DNA from: Salvelinus alpinus
Taxonomy: Eukaryota; Chordata; Actinopteri; Salmoniformes; Salmonidae
DNA length: 64,000 bases
Assembly: GCF_045679555.1 (NCBI RefSeq)
Contig: NC_092096.1
Span: 27,412,364-27,476,363, forward strand
Direction: 5' to 3'
Below, piece by piece: positions 49,981 through 63,127 of this stretch (positions are counted from its first letter, which is position 1; each line of letters begins with the position of its first letter). The translations under genes and the position numbers were made by a program. A model generated the notes under the pieces. It was not told the origin of the DNA, did not search any database, and was given only the letters and a program-made list of their open reading frames with translations.

Positions 49981-51094
49981 TTTACATTTACATTTACATT
50001 TAAGTCATTTAGCAGACGCTCTTATCCAGAGCGACTTACAAATTGGTGCATTCACCTTATGACATCCAGTGGAACAGCCACTTTACAACAGTGCATCTAA
50101 ATCTTTTAAGGGGGGGGGGGGGGGTCAGAAGGATTACTTTATCCTATCCTAGGTATTCCTTAAAGAGGTGGGGTTTCAGGTGTCTCCGGAAGGTGGTGAT
50201 TGACTCCGCTGTCCTGGCGTCGTGAGGGAGTTTGTTCCACCATTGGGGGGCCAGAGCAGCGAACAGTTTTGACTGGGCTGAGCGGGAACTGTACTTCCTC
50301 AGTGGTAGGGAGGCGAGCAGGCCAGAGGTGGATGAACGCAGTGCCCTTGTTTGGGTGTAGGGCCTGATCAGAGCCTGGAGGTACTGAGGTGCCGTTCCCC
50401 TCACAGCTCCGTAGGCAAGCACCATGGTCTTGTAGCGGATGCGAGCTTCAACTGGAAGCCAGTGGAGAGAGCGGAGGAGCGGGGTGACGTGAAAGAACTT
50501 GGGAAGGTTGAACACCAGACGGGCTGCGGCGTTCTGGATGAGTTGTAGGGGTTTAATGGCACAGGCAGGGAGCCCAGCCAACAGCGAGTTGCAGTAATCC
50601 AGACGGGAGATGACAAGTGCCTGGATTAGGACCTGCGCCGCTTCCTGTGTGAGGCAGGGTCGTACTCTGCGGATGTTGTAGAGCATGAACCTACAGGAAC
50701 GGGCCACCGCCTTGATGTTAGTTGAGAACGACAGGGTGTTGTCCAGGATCACGCCAAGGTTCTTAGCGCTCTGGGAGGAGGACACAATGGAGTTGTCAAC
50801 CGTGATGGCGAGATCATGGAACGGGCAGTCCTTCCCCGGGAGGAAGAGCAGCTCCGTCTTGCCGAGGTTCAGCTTGAGGTGGTGATCCGTCATCCACACT
50901 GATATGTCTGCCAGACATGCAGAGATGCGATTCGCCACCTGGTCATCAGAAGGGGGAAAGGAGAAGATTAATTGTGTGTCGTCTGCATAGCAATGATAGG
51001 AGAGACCATGTGAGGTTATGACAGAGCCAAGTGACTTGGTGTATAGCGAGAATAGGAGAGGGCCTAGAACAGAGCCCTGGGGGACACCAGTGTC
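49981..51094 (-). mobile_element. L2-type LINE 3' fragment nested in the L1-type LINE
   Basis: Minus strand. Starts (5'-truncated) within [15 protein letters not shown] sequence near 51094, passes the catalytic YADDTQLIF box (about 50970-51000), and has a 264-codon open frame, 50144-50938, covering the RT thumb and C-terminus ([20 protein letters not shown] to [12 protein letters not shown]). The 3' end is a poly-G/C stretch (50109-50123) and a (TAAATG)n tail at 49981-50005. The open frame suggests a young copy, but it lacks most of the protein. Confidence 0.9.
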
Positions 51095-52370
51095 CCTCTT
51101 TCTTTTGGGATTTGTATACCGAGTATGTCCACATCTCCGTCAGACCATTTAATTGGTAAACTACATGGTAATGTAAAATGTGAATTTTTTTGTGATCCAA
51201 TACGTAATATGGTACATTTATCATAATTTGGTTTTAATCCAGAGAGGATAGCAAAAGTATCTAGATCCTCTAAGAAGCCGTGGAGAGACTCAAATTTGGT
51301 TTTAAAAGAAAACATGAATCATCAGCGTACAATGACAGCTTCGTTTTTAAGCCACGGATTTCTAATCCCTTAATATTATTGTTTGATCTAATCTTAACAG
51401 CTAACATTTCGATGGCAATAATAAATAGATATGCCGATAGTGGACAACCTTGTTTTACTCCTCTAGATAGTTTAAAACTTTCTGAGATGTAGCCATTATT
51501 TACTATTTTACACCTAGGGTTACTATACATAACTTTAACCCATTTTATAAGAGATTCCCCAAAATTGAAATATTCTAGGCATTTATATATAAACTCCAGT
51601 CGTACTTTATCAAAAGCCGTTTCAAAATCAGCTATGAAAACCAGGCCTGGTGTCCCCGATATTTCATAGTGTTCTATTGTTTCCAGTACTTGTCTTACAT
51701 TATCTCCAATGTATCGTCAATGTAAAAAACCTGTCTGATTAGGATGAATAATATCTGACAATACTTTTTTAATTCTATGCGCCAAGCATTTTGCTAGGAT
51801 TTTTGCATCACAACACTAAAGTGTAAGAGGTCTCCAATTTTTTTAATGGACTGGATCTTTATATATACCACTTGGGTCCTGTTTCAGGAATAATGATATC
51901 AGACCTTCTTGTTGCGTGTCTGATAATCTACCATTTATATAGGTGTGGTTAAAACAAGCTAATAATGGTCCTTTGAGTATATCAAAAAAAGTGTTGTATA
52001 CTTCCACTGGTGTGCCATCCAGCCCTGGAGTTTTCCCATCCTTAAAGGCCCCAATTGCATCAAGCAGTTCCTCTTCTGTAATTTGGCCTTCACATGAGTC
52101 TTTCTGTACAGATGTTAATTTTACATTATTATTAGGAAAAAAATCCATACAATTAGTTTCAGTTAGTGGAGATCGAGGAGCCTGAAACAAAAAAAAATTC
52201 TTAAAGTACTTTACTTCCTCTTTCAAAATATCATTTGGTGAATCATGCGTGACTCCATCATTTGTAACAAGTTTTAATAAAAAACATTTGGTAGTATTTC
52301 TATATTGAAGATTGAAAAAGAATTTGGTGCATTTTTTCGCAATATTTTTTCCCATATTCCATCCAGTTCA

Positions 52371-53310
52371 CTATAAAAAAAAGTATTTAGTAAGCCTCCA
52401 ATTGTGCAAGTTCTCCCACGTAAAAAGATGAGAGAGGCCTGTAATTTTCATCATAGGTACATTTCAACCATGACAGACAAAATGAGAAAAAAAATCCAGA
52501 AAATCACATTGTAGGATTTTTAATGAATTTATTTGCAAATTATGGTGGAAAATAAGTATTTGCTCACCTACAAACAAGCAAGATTTCTGGCTCTCACAGA
52601 CCTGTAACTTCTTCTTTAAGAGGCTCCTCTGTCCTCCACTCGTTACCTGTATTAATGGCACCTGTTTGAACTTGTTATCAGTATAAAAGACACCTGTCCA
52701 CAACCTCAAACAGTCACACTCCAAACTCCACTATGGCCAAGACCAAAGAGCTGTCAAAGGACACCAGAAACAAAATTGTAGACCTGCACCAGGCTGGGAA
52801 GACTGAATCTGCAATAGGTAAGCAGCTTGGTTTGAAGAAATCAACTGTGGGAGCAATTATTAGGAAATGGAAGACATACAAGACCACTGATAATCTCCCT
52901 CGATCTGGGGCTCCACGCAAGATCTCACCCCGTGGGGTCAAAATGATCACAAGAACGGTGAGCAAAAATCCCAGAACCACACGGGGGGACCTAGTGAATG
53001 ACCTGCAGAGAGCTGGGACCAAAGTAACAAAGCCTACCATCAGTAACACACTACGCCGCCAGGGACTCAAATCCTGCAGTGCCAGACGTGTCCCTCTGCT
53101 TAAGCCAGTACATGTCCAGGCCCGTCTGAAGTTAGCTAGAGAGCATTTGGATGATCCAGAAGAAGATTGGGAGAACGTCATATGGTCAGATGAAACCAAA
53201 ATATAACTTTTTGGTAAAAACTCAACTCGTCGTGTTTGGAGGACAAAGAATGCTGAGTTGCATCCAAAGAACACCATATCTACTGTGAAGCATGGGGGTG
53301 GAAACAGCCA
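52371..53310 (+). mobile_element. Tc1-like element, third family, 3' part missing
   Basis: Begins near aaaaaaagtatttagtaagc with a second related word, aagtatttgctcacctacaa, at about 52552, the paired repeats of this family's end. The transposase starts at 52733 and stays open to 53206 ([20 protein letters not shown] to [11 protein letters not shown], first catalytic Asp), then meets a stop, and the copy ends near 53310 after HPKNTISTVKHGGGN. C-terminal two thirds of the catalytic domain are absent. Confidence 0.88.
52733..53206 (+). pseudogene. Tc1-like transposase N-terminal fragment, 157 codons
   Basis: Intact paired-like DNA-binding domain: first helix-turn-helix (about 1-55), the linker with [11 protein letters not shown], second helix-turn-helix (about 70-120). 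It ends at WSDETKI followed by TAA. Without the rest of the catalytic domain it could at most bind its own ends. Confidence 0.85.
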
Positions 53311-53397
53311 TTTCCCCTTTGTGCTTTGTGGGATCAAAATATGTGGAACTGTGCCTTGGTCCATTCCTTATGACGAACGTGACACAAACTTAGATTT

Positions 53398-54608
53398 GTC
53401 TGTCCAGTGTCTGTGTTCTTTTGCCCATCTTAATCTTTTATTTTTATTGGCCAGTCTGAGATTTGGCTTTTTATTTGCAACTCTGCCTAGAAAGCCAGCA
53501 TCCCGGAGTTGCCTTTTCACTGTTGACGTTGAGACGTGTTTTGCGGGTACTATTTAATGACGCTGCCAGTTGAGAACTTATGAGGCATCTGTTTCTCAAA
53601 CTAGACACTCTAATGTACTTGTCCTCTTGCTCAGTTGTGCACCGGGGCCTCCCACTCCTATTTATATTCTGGTTAGAGACAGTTTGCGCTGTTCTGTGTA
53701 GGGAGTACTACACAGCGTTGTACGAGATCTTCTGTTTCTTGGCAATTTCTCGCATGGATAACCGTCATTTCTCAGAACAAGAATACACTGATGAGTTTCA
53801 GAAGAAAGTTCTTTGTTTCTGGCCATTTTTGAGCCTGTAATCGAACCCACAAATGCTGATGCTCCAGATACTCAACTAGTCTAAAGAAGGCCAGTTTTAC
53901 TGCTTCTTTAATCAGGACAACAGTTTTCAGCTGTGCTAACATAATTGCAAAAGGGTTTTCTAATTATCAATTAGCTTTTTATGATAAACTTGAATAGGTG
54001 TAACGATCATCTGTTGAAGAAGGTGTGGACCAAAGCGCAGCGTGGTAAGTGTTCATTCTTTTATTTCAGAACTGAACACTATAACAAAAATAACCAGAGA
54101 ATAAATGAAAACCGAAACAGTCTCGTCAGGTGCAGAAACACAAAACAGAAAATAACTACCCACAAAACACAGGTGGGAAAAGGCTACCTAAGTATGGCTC
54201 TCAATCAGAGACAACGATAGACAGCTGCCTCTGATTGAGAACCACACCCGGCCAAACACACAGAAATAGAAAACATAGAACACAAAACATAGAATGCCCA
54301 CCCCAACTCACGCCCTGACCAAACCAAAGTAGAGACATAAAAAGGATCTCTAAGGTCAGGGCGTGACAATAGGCTAACACAACGTACCATTGGAACACAG
54401 GAGTGATGGTTGCTGATATTGGTTCTCTGTACGCCTATGTAGATATTTCATAAAAAATCTGCCGTTTCCAGCTACAATAGTCATTTACAACATTAACAAT
54501 GTCTACACTGTATTTCTGATCAATTTGATGTTATTTTAATGGACAAAAAATGTGCTTTTCTTTCAAAAACAAGAACATTTCTAAGTGACCCCAAACTTTT
54601 GAACGGTA

Positions 54609-54611
<3 letters not shown>
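53398..54611 (-). mobile_element. Tc1-like element, fourth family, interrupted by a solo LTR
   Basis: Right end aacttttgaacggtagtg with TA at 54612-54613. The minus-strand transposase start is MARNKELSSETHQCILVLRN (about 53826), broken by frameshifts soon after. The left side is lost at about 53398, where gtctgtccagtgtctgtgtt begins. The 5' inverted-repeat region is split at 53999-54368 by an LTR. Confidence 0.88.
53999..54368 (-). mobile_element. Solo LTR, 370 bp, inverted, perfect 5-bp duplication
   Basis: On the + strand it starts tgtaacgatcatctg and ends cagggcgtgaca (TG...CA), flanked by atagg at 53994-53998 and 54369-54373. Removing it and one atagg rejoins the Tc1 end. On the minus strand it reads tgtcacgccctgacc, related to the LTR at 32323-32803, sharing the gtgggcattctatg and the ctctgattgagag inverted pair. 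Confidence 0.92.

Positions 54612-54646
<35 letters not shown>
54612..54646. repeat. (TA)n at the Tc1 insertion site
   Basis: 35 bp of TA immediately beside the transposon end, which itself needs a TA target. Confidence 0.95.
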
Positions 54647-54649
<3 letters not shown>

Positions 54650-54954
54650 CCACTGTTAACATAATCCCAAAATGTTTTGCATGTCAACAGTCAAGTTTTC
54701 AAGATATTGGACTTTCAAGAAGCAAAGTGTCACTTCATGATGATATGGCAAGTGACCCTTTGCTTCTTACATTGGACCGACCACCATTGAGGAAATACCT
54801 GGCTTACCACTTGTTGAAGGCTAACTTAGAGCACTGTTAAACAATATTACAGACAGGGTCTCTTGGAAATACTCTGACGGGAATAAACTCAATGGCCATG
54901 ATATGGAATTAACAGTGACTCCAGTCGTTTCAGCTCCTTGTCCATTATGTCCAG

Positions 54955-55095
54955 TTTATTTACCACTACATGACTTAAATTACAACTATTGAATCCACTG
55001 CATAGATGTAACTTGTTTGTTTATTTACCACTACATGACTTAAATTACAACTATTGATTCCACTGCATAGATGTAACCTGTTTTTTTATTTACCC
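54955..55095. repeat. 65-bp tandem duplication
   Basis: tttatttaccactacatgac with its following sequence to catagatgtaac occurs twice, 65 bp apart (54961 and 55026), with a third partial tttattta at about 55086. Confidence 0.93.
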
Positions 55096-55335
55096 ATCCA
55101 GTGTGTTCTGATGGCTCGGTGTTTAAAGACTGGTCCAAAGAACCCTTCTCTATCCACACCCCTGATACTTCACCCCACCCCCCCTCCCTCTTTCTCGTAG
55201 CTAAAGGTAGGACCACTAGTTCTGAAGACACACCTGGGAATACATTGCCAAACCCTTTCCCCCTAACCCAGTCTGAAGTAGCATGTTGTATTTAGCAGCC
55301 TCTGGAAAAGGTCATCCAATCCCCAACCAAGCCTA

Positions 55336-55420
55336 CATCTCAAATCAAATGTATTGGTCGCGTACACATATTTAGCAGATGTTATTGTGGGTTTAGCGAA
55401 ATGCTTGCGACACCAAGCCA
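55336..55420 (-). mobile_element. LINE 3'-end fragment
   Basis: aaatcaaatgtattggtcgc, then catatttagcagatgttatt and gtttagcgaaatgcttgcga, the reverse of a LINE 3' end I recall as common in salmonids (aagcatttcgctacac type). Short, no coding. Confidence 0.55.
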
Positions 55421-57399
55421 GTGTTGTACCATATTGGACCCCTTATCTACGAGCATTTAATATCAGATACCAGATTGATGATATAGGCTCGGTACCTGAT
55501 ATCATCAATGAACAGATGTAAAACAGATGCTCCTTTAGCTCAGTGCATGGGGTTGTGGGCTAGCTTGTGCATTGCATTCCATTTAAGCACATTTTAACTG
55601 ACACGGCTCACAGCCTTCCTCCTTGCCAGCTCTTCAAGCCTGGTCATGATTAGAGCAGCCCAGGCAGATTCCACACCCCCCAGAAAGTGCTGACTATGGG
55701 TCACAGCATCTCACAGCACGTACGGCTTCAAAAGGGATTAATGCAACTCGCATATGAATGAAGCCGTTGATTTAGCTAGCGTCATTAGCACTGGAGTCTG
55801 TTCCGAGTCTGGTTTCTGCTGACATTGGGGAAATCACTGGTTCAATAGGCAGAATGAATGTAGATGTAACAAATAAGTATAACTGTGGAATATGTCTCTG
55901 GTGTCTTCACGATACAAAATGTATTAGCGAGGTTTAAAACAAAATGTATGTTAGAAATCATTGTAAAATGCAAAAAGCAACAAGTGCAAAAACAAAACGA
56001 TTGACTTAAAATGTGGATTCCTTTCAAACAACATGATTAGATAGAACACAAGTTGGGTTAACCTATAGCCTACAGCATGTGATCATGACCTTACACTATA
56101 GATCTACAGAAGAACACATTTCTGCCTGTTATCCAGTTACAGTAGTGATTACTGGTCCTCATCACATTTATCCAATAATAGGCCAAAAAACAGATAGGAG
56201 ACTGGAATGAATAGAAGACCTCACGCTCCGCAGGACGCGCGCTCGACAGTAACAAGCATCACTGTGGTCGACGGTCCAACAACAAGACATTAATCATTGG
56301 CCTATTTCCTCTTCAGGAGGGATGTTTTGAGGGATTCACAACATCTGGGTTGGAGGTAGTAGGAAAGGTTTAACCATGGGAGGACGGATTCGGTGAACCA
56401 GAGAGACAAGAGAGTGCTTTGGCGCTGTACAGCGAAGCGTCCTGCGGGCTTTTGGAAAACTCGAGCCACGTGTGATAAATATTAGTTTGTGCTCCTACTA
56501 CAGAACATCGGTTGGCCATGTTTTATGCATTCCTCCTGGCTAGTCCTCCAGAGGCCATTGCTCTGCAAGGACAGCACACTGTTTGATTACATTGAATCAC
56601 GTTCAAGGAATGCCTGCGTTTTTATTAAACAAACATTGATGCAGGTCATGTTTCTTTTTGTAACTCGCCCATTGTGTGAACTTAAGACTTCATTTTGGTA
56701 ACCATGACATCTCATTATGAGACACAGGGAAAATATTGATATGTCTGAAAGCTCTTTTTGTTACAGAGTTTGGCACTCTGAAGCTCTGGCGATACTATAA
56801 ACTCATTTTATAATTCCAAATGGTTCTGGGAGTGTTGAGTCTGCCTCTTTGGCAGACAGACTGCTGTCTGGCTACTGGCTCTGTTTCGACCCAGCAAATC
56901 AAAAACAGACTCGACTAGAGAGCAGATTGTGCACCCAACACATTTGTACTCATACTATAGTAAAGGAGTGTTACAGAGTAATGACTACTTAAGATGAGGA
57001 GAAAGCACATTTTTATTTGCCATATAGTGTAGCGTGTTTCGAGACAAAGTGAAGTGTCCATAGAATTATGGAACAACATTGTATCAGTCACACATATACA
57101 CAGTTACAGTACTAACAAGTGTTAATGCTGCTTTCCAAGCATAAAGCAACAAGATATCCAAAAAAGCTTACTGTAATTACTGGCTTATTAATCTGTTATT
57201 GCATATGTTATCCCACTACAGTTAGAGAGGTACAAGGCCTGTGTAATATCTGCAAGACTGGGAGCTTAGCAGTGTTTCCCATAGAAAGTTAGCATGGGGG
57301 GGGTCATTGGTAGAGGGAAGGGCCAACAGCACCATCTCCGATCAACACTTTTAGAGGCCTTCCTATTGGCCCAGAGACAAAATGTTGGCAGTAGAATTG
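55421..57399. other. Intergenic sequence, nothing recognised
   Basis: About 2 kb with no convincing gene, RNA or element. 55520-55580 has no tRNA fold despite a tagctcagtgcat word. Confidence 0.5.
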
Positions 57400-58235
57400 C
57401 AGTAGAATGGCCTTACTGAAGAGCTCAGTGACTTTCAACGTGGCACCGTCATAGGATGCCAACAAGTCAGTTCGTTGGCCCTGCTAGAGCTTCCCCGGTC
57501 AACTGCAAGTGCTGTTATTATGAAGTGGAAATGTCCAGGAGCAACAACTGCTCAGCCGCAAAGTGGTAGGCCACACAAGCTCACAGAACGGGACCGCCGA
57601 GTGCTGAAGCGTGTAGCGCGTAAAAACCGTCTGTCCTCAGTTGCAACACTCACTACGGAGCAGTGGAAAAACCTTCTCTGGAGTGATGAATCACGCTTCA
57701 CCCTCTGGCAGTGCGACGGACAAATCTGGGTTTGGCAGATGCCAGGAAAACGCTACCTGCCCGAATGCATAGTGCCAACTTGAAAGTTTGGTGTAGGAGA
57801 AATAATGGTCTGGGGCTGTTTTTCATGGTTTGGCCTAGGCTCTTAGTTCCAGTGAAGGGAAATCTTAATGCTACGGCATACAATGACATTCTAGATGATT
57901 CTGTGCTTCCAACTTTGTGGCAACAGTTTGGGGAAGGCCCATGCCCCTGTGCACAAAGCAAGGTCCATCCAGAAATGGTTTGACAAGATTGGTGTGGAAG
58001 AACTTAACTGGCCTGCACAAAGTCCTAACGTCAACCCCATCGAACACCTTTGGAATGAATTGGAACGCAGACTGCGAGCCAGGCCTAATCACCCAACATC
58101 CGTGCACGACCTCACTAATGCTCTAGTGGCTGAATGGAAGCAAGTCCCCGCAGCAATGTTCCAACATCTAGTGGAAAGCCTTCCCAGAAGAGTGGAGGCT
58201 GTTATAGCAGTAAAGGGGGGACCAACTATCAATGC
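57400..58235 (+). mobile_element. Tc1-like transposase pseudogene, fifth family
   Basis: Reads [13 protein letters not shown] sequence near 57420, then [20 protein letters not shown] (57475-57783), a deletion just after atcactc at about 57655 joining to [20 protein letters not shown] (first Asp), a frameshift near 57780, VMVWGCFSWF-type box, and VNPIEHLWNELERRLR (Glu box, 57895-58281). Element ends are not clear, and one or both inverted repeats have been lost. Confidence 0.88.
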
Positions 58236-58660
58236 CCATGATTTTTTTTTACAGATTGCCTGTAAAAGACAGGCTGATTAGAAAACAAACTTGTTTATAG
58301 TGGTCGGAAGTTGCCAGTAGTATGTCCCAAGAGCTGTGCGGAGCTGAGAGATCCGGGAATTGATTGATTGCTTTCTTCTGAGATGTTTCTTTGAGCGAGT
58401 GCTTTAATCAGATCCATTGTGAGTTTTAATGGGTGTTCTGTCCCTACATCATAAACTCCTACCCCTGAAACACAGCAGATGTCATATAAATGTATGAAAA
58501 GAAGTGTACAAATAGTTTGTGTATTTTGCCAATAAGTCAAGACAGTTCATGTTGTATTCAGGAGCCCTGTAATGATGAGGCATTATAAGCTACCTCGAGG
58601 AGAGGAGCTTTTGTGGATTTTGCAATGAAAACCTTTATGGTCAAGTTAAGAACCTTCAAC
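58236..58660. other. Unique intergenic sequence
   Basis: Nothing recognised. Confidence 0.5.
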
Positions 58661-59058
58661 TTTAAGGTGCTACTCACAGGATATTTTGTTGTTGAATTGT
58701 AGCATTGTAATTTCAGAAAACGTCCATAATACATCTGCCGCTAATAGTGGGAGGATAGTGTTTCACATTATCACTTACCTGCCAGTGTTGTGATTGGCTG
58801 TCATATTCGCCTACTGATTTCTCCCGCCGGAGCGGCATCTGATAACACAGTCGCAAAGTCAGAACGGCTTTCCCAGTTTGACAACAGATGCTGCTTCGGC
58901 GAGAGAAATCAACAGGCGAATATCACAGCCAATCACAACACTGGTGGGTAAGTAATACTGTGAAACACTATCATTGCACAGTTAGCGCCAGTTATATTAT
59001 TGACATTTTCTGAAATTACAATGTAAAAATTCTAATAACTCCAGTGTAACACCTTTAA
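58661..59058. mobile_element. Fold-back element, about 400 bp
   Basis: The two halves are inverted copies around a centre near 58865. Left: tttaaggtgctac, gtgtttcacattatcactta, agtgttgtgattggctgtca and atctgata. Right: ccaatcacaacactggtggg, gtgaaacactatc and gtaacacctttaa. Arms of about 170 bp, loop about 40 bp. The outermost words tttaaggtg/caccttta may include a TTAA or TA target. Non-coding. Confidence 0.85.
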
Positions 59059-60192
<1,134 letters not shown>

Positions 60193-60844
60193 TATGCTTA
60201 TGTGTGTGTGTGTGTACACGACTCAGGAGGTTTACTCTAGTTACGAACCCAATGGGACGGGATTCCTCCAGAGTGATTAGCATACGAATGCTGTGCCGCA
60301 CAGCGCCACTCCGATTGGTCCAAAAAAGGTCACTTCCCACAGTACTTTTGGCTCAGAACTTGATTGTTCTCTTTTTTTCGATGGACTGTCATTGCTGTTA
60401 CAGCTCCTGCCATTGGCTTGCAGAGTCGTTTTTTGTCCCTCTCTTCCCTGGTGAGTTTCCGAAGTCTGTTTAGCCCGTCACAGTAGACTTTCTCTGGGTC
60501 TAGAGATGAGTCTGACAGAGCTCCTCTGCACTCCTGTTATAACGCTTAACAAGTCCAAGATGGGATTTCTGAAAGGAGCTTCTGTTGCAATTCTGAAACC
60601 TCTGCTTGGGTCCCATTGTTAATCAATTAGTACTGTAGCATGTGTACTGCAAACACCCCATTCCAATACAGGATGATTTTTGGTGTCTATAGTGATTATT
60701 CACATGAATAAAGATGTATAAAGACCTAAATCAATCAACTGTTGAGTTTTTCAACCAAAAGCTCCCAGTCACCTTGAAATGATGAGACCAGTAGAGAAAC
60801 TAGTCCATTAGAAATCATTTGTCTTTGTATTTTAAAAAGGTATT

Positions 60845-60921
60845 AAAATGTATGCACTCACTATTGTAAGTCGCTCTGCATAAGAGCTTTTGCTGAATGA
60901 CTAAAATGTCAAATGTAAATG
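60845..60921 (+). mobile_element. SINE/LINE 3'-tail fragment
   Basis: gtatgcactcactattgtaa, gtcgctctgcataagagctt and gctgaatgactaaaatgtc, ending in a TAAATG-like tail; the plus-strand counterpart of the fragment at 36184. Confidence 0.75.
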
Positions 60922-63025
60922 TGTCACCCAGATGCAGTCATTCAAAGACCACCACTCTTTACTGGCAGTGTAAACCTAGCCACATCAGGCGTTTCTTTTG
61001 TTCGCTCTGAATCAAACGTCATGTCATTCCTGTTAGCTACTGAGAGAAGGTTACGTAGTTGACCACAAAATGTCAGAGGTCACTAAACCACCTTCATAGG
61101 GACACAATGATCTCACCACGATTTAGTGCCTCAGCCAATCCCTGGAAGGGTTCTGTAAAGACGTGCAATCGTAATTATCATAATGTCAGTTAATCATCGT
61201 TGCACTGTCAGTGCTGTAACCATACCATCTGAGAAACACAGCATCCACATTCACATCATACCCCAAACACCCTATAAAGTTCTGCTGAAAGAGGACACCT
61301 CTTACTTCCTGTGTGATATTTATCACTTATCACAGTTATATCACACCCATTTAGTGATTATTGAGGTGTGATATGGGCCTGTATTTCACAGCAGGTCCTT
61401 CAGGGCACGCAGGTGTCAGGATATCAAGCTAACTGGGTCTAAATGACCTAATTGACGCCCAAAAGAGGCTGGGTTGGTATGCTTCACACATGTCTTCACA
61501 TACCTGAATTAATAACGAATGATTAATAACTTGATTTGAAGACACGCCAGACTCAGGAAGCATGCCATCCAGGACTAATGTACGCAACCACCAATCTTGG
61601 AACTGTCACGCTTACTGATGGGCTAAAGTAGATGTATTCACAAAGATCCAGACTACTGTCAGGTTCGGAGTGATGGTGGGTGTCATTGACAAGTATTAAT
61701 TAAAATTATTCACTTAAAGATCAAGGCAATTAATTAAAACAATTGTTACAGAGAAAAAGGTATATATATGAACCTGTTTCGACAGGTAGTCTTCACAAAG
61801 CCAATCCTACCCTTTTTTGATACCCAATCCAGCCTCCATTTTGAACTCCACCTCCTTCTTGCCTAAGCTTGTTTCCCAACATCAGACAGTAGCCTCTCAA
61901 GAGACATCACAATCATCTTTAATAGATATCATTTTAATAGTATCTTGTCATATTTCTGCTGTGGTAAATGATTTGACCCAGAGAGTGTAGCCATGTTGTG
62001 GTGAGTCAGTTTCCAGCCCTGCTCTGTTCTAATCAAGAGGACTGAGATGAGGATTGAGGCTGAAGGGAGTCTGGGCTTGACGGAGGCAACAGCCTCGCAG
62101 TGTCATGGCAAGCTGGCGTGGAAACAGTGTGATTTTATACGGGAAGAGGGTGGGACAGTGACAAAGAAGGGAAGAAGCGGGGGAGAGACGAGGGAGGGAG
62201 GGAGGGAGAAAGAGAAGACTAAATGGAGAAAATGAGCAAGTAAGGGGAAGGGTAACGAGGGAGAGATTGAGAGACAGAAAGATAAAAGGAAGGGGGAGGG
62301 AGAAATGTGAGAGATGGAGGGAGAATGCTGAGTAATGGAAAGAGAGGTGGAGACTGTGTTCGTTTAGCCCCGAGTGCTTTTCCAAACCATTTAGAGCTAT
62401 GTTTAGGCCTATCTGTGTGCTGTGGAGCGAGGATAAGCCGACCTCGGGCAAAACCTTACACACGCAGAAAAAAGTAGATAATGGAACATTGAAGTTGACA
62501 CCTCAGAGGATTAGGGGTCTCTACTGTCCAACCAAACATTATCCCTGGGGTTTGATAGTGAGAAGCTGTAAGTTGACAAAAAACTGAGACTTTTGTGACA
62601 ACCCCTGATGATCCCAGTACAACACCTATATTAGTGATTACAGGTATAGAACCTTCCTTGATCCACTCAGTCATTTTTAAAGTCCTGCCTGAAGGTCAAA
62701 AATAATGACCTGTTGACAGTTCTCTCCTCTTCTTTCCTCTCCCCATATCCCTCTGCCCCTCCTCTCTCACCATCCACCACTCCTCTTTCCCGTCCACCTT
62801 TCCTTTCCATCCCCACTCCCCTCTCCTTTCCACTCACTCTCTTCCCCTCCATCATCCCCCCTCCATTCCTCTCCCCTCCACGCCCCTTTTCACACAAGGT
62901 ATGATCTCAGTGTTTGTATTCGTGGCCCTCTACCCCGAGGCTTCATCCAAGACCTCCACACAGTGCCAAAGACCATGACCCACCCTTCTTTTTCTCTGTC
63001 TGACTCCCTTGTCCCCTCCTCCCCC
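60922..63025. other. Intergenic sequence, nothing recognised
   Basis: GA-rich at about 62150-62350 and CT-rich at 62710-62895; frames over these are compositional. No gene seen. Confidence 0.5.
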
Positions 63026-63032
63026 TAGATAT

Positions 63033-63127
63033 GATTAAATGCATAGAGAAAGAATGAATAGAACTGGAGTCCCCATTCAAGTCAATGATTCCTCTGTTCT
63101 ATTCATTCTATTTCTATGCATTTAATC
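63033..63127. repeat. 95-nt hairpin with 32-bp arms
   Basis: 63033-63064 (gattaaatgcatagag...) and 63096-63127 (...tctatgcatttaatc) are complementary at 30 of 32 positions around a 31-nt loop; pairing continues weakly outward for about seven bases. Size and shape fit a short palindromic MITE and also a pre-miRNA-like fold. Confidence 0.85.

Larger units (their letters stand above)
48398..52368 (-). mobile_element. L1/Tx1-type LINE, minus strand, decayed and nested
   Basis: Runs from a 5' truncation near 52368 to an A-rich tail that reads as tttatttatttatttttaat at 48398-48424. RT pieces: FKDGKTPGLDGTPVEVYNTF (51843-52355), SRGVKQGCPLSAYLFIIAIE and KLSLYADDSCFLLKP (51270-51530, catalytic YADD). 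Near the 3' end CRFCCEEAESLDHLFWHCPY (49070-49342) is the zinc-knuckle region found after RT in L1-like ORF2. Stops and frameshifts throughout. It contains the L2 insertion 49981-51094 and a (TA)n at 49270-49323. Confidence 0.88.
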
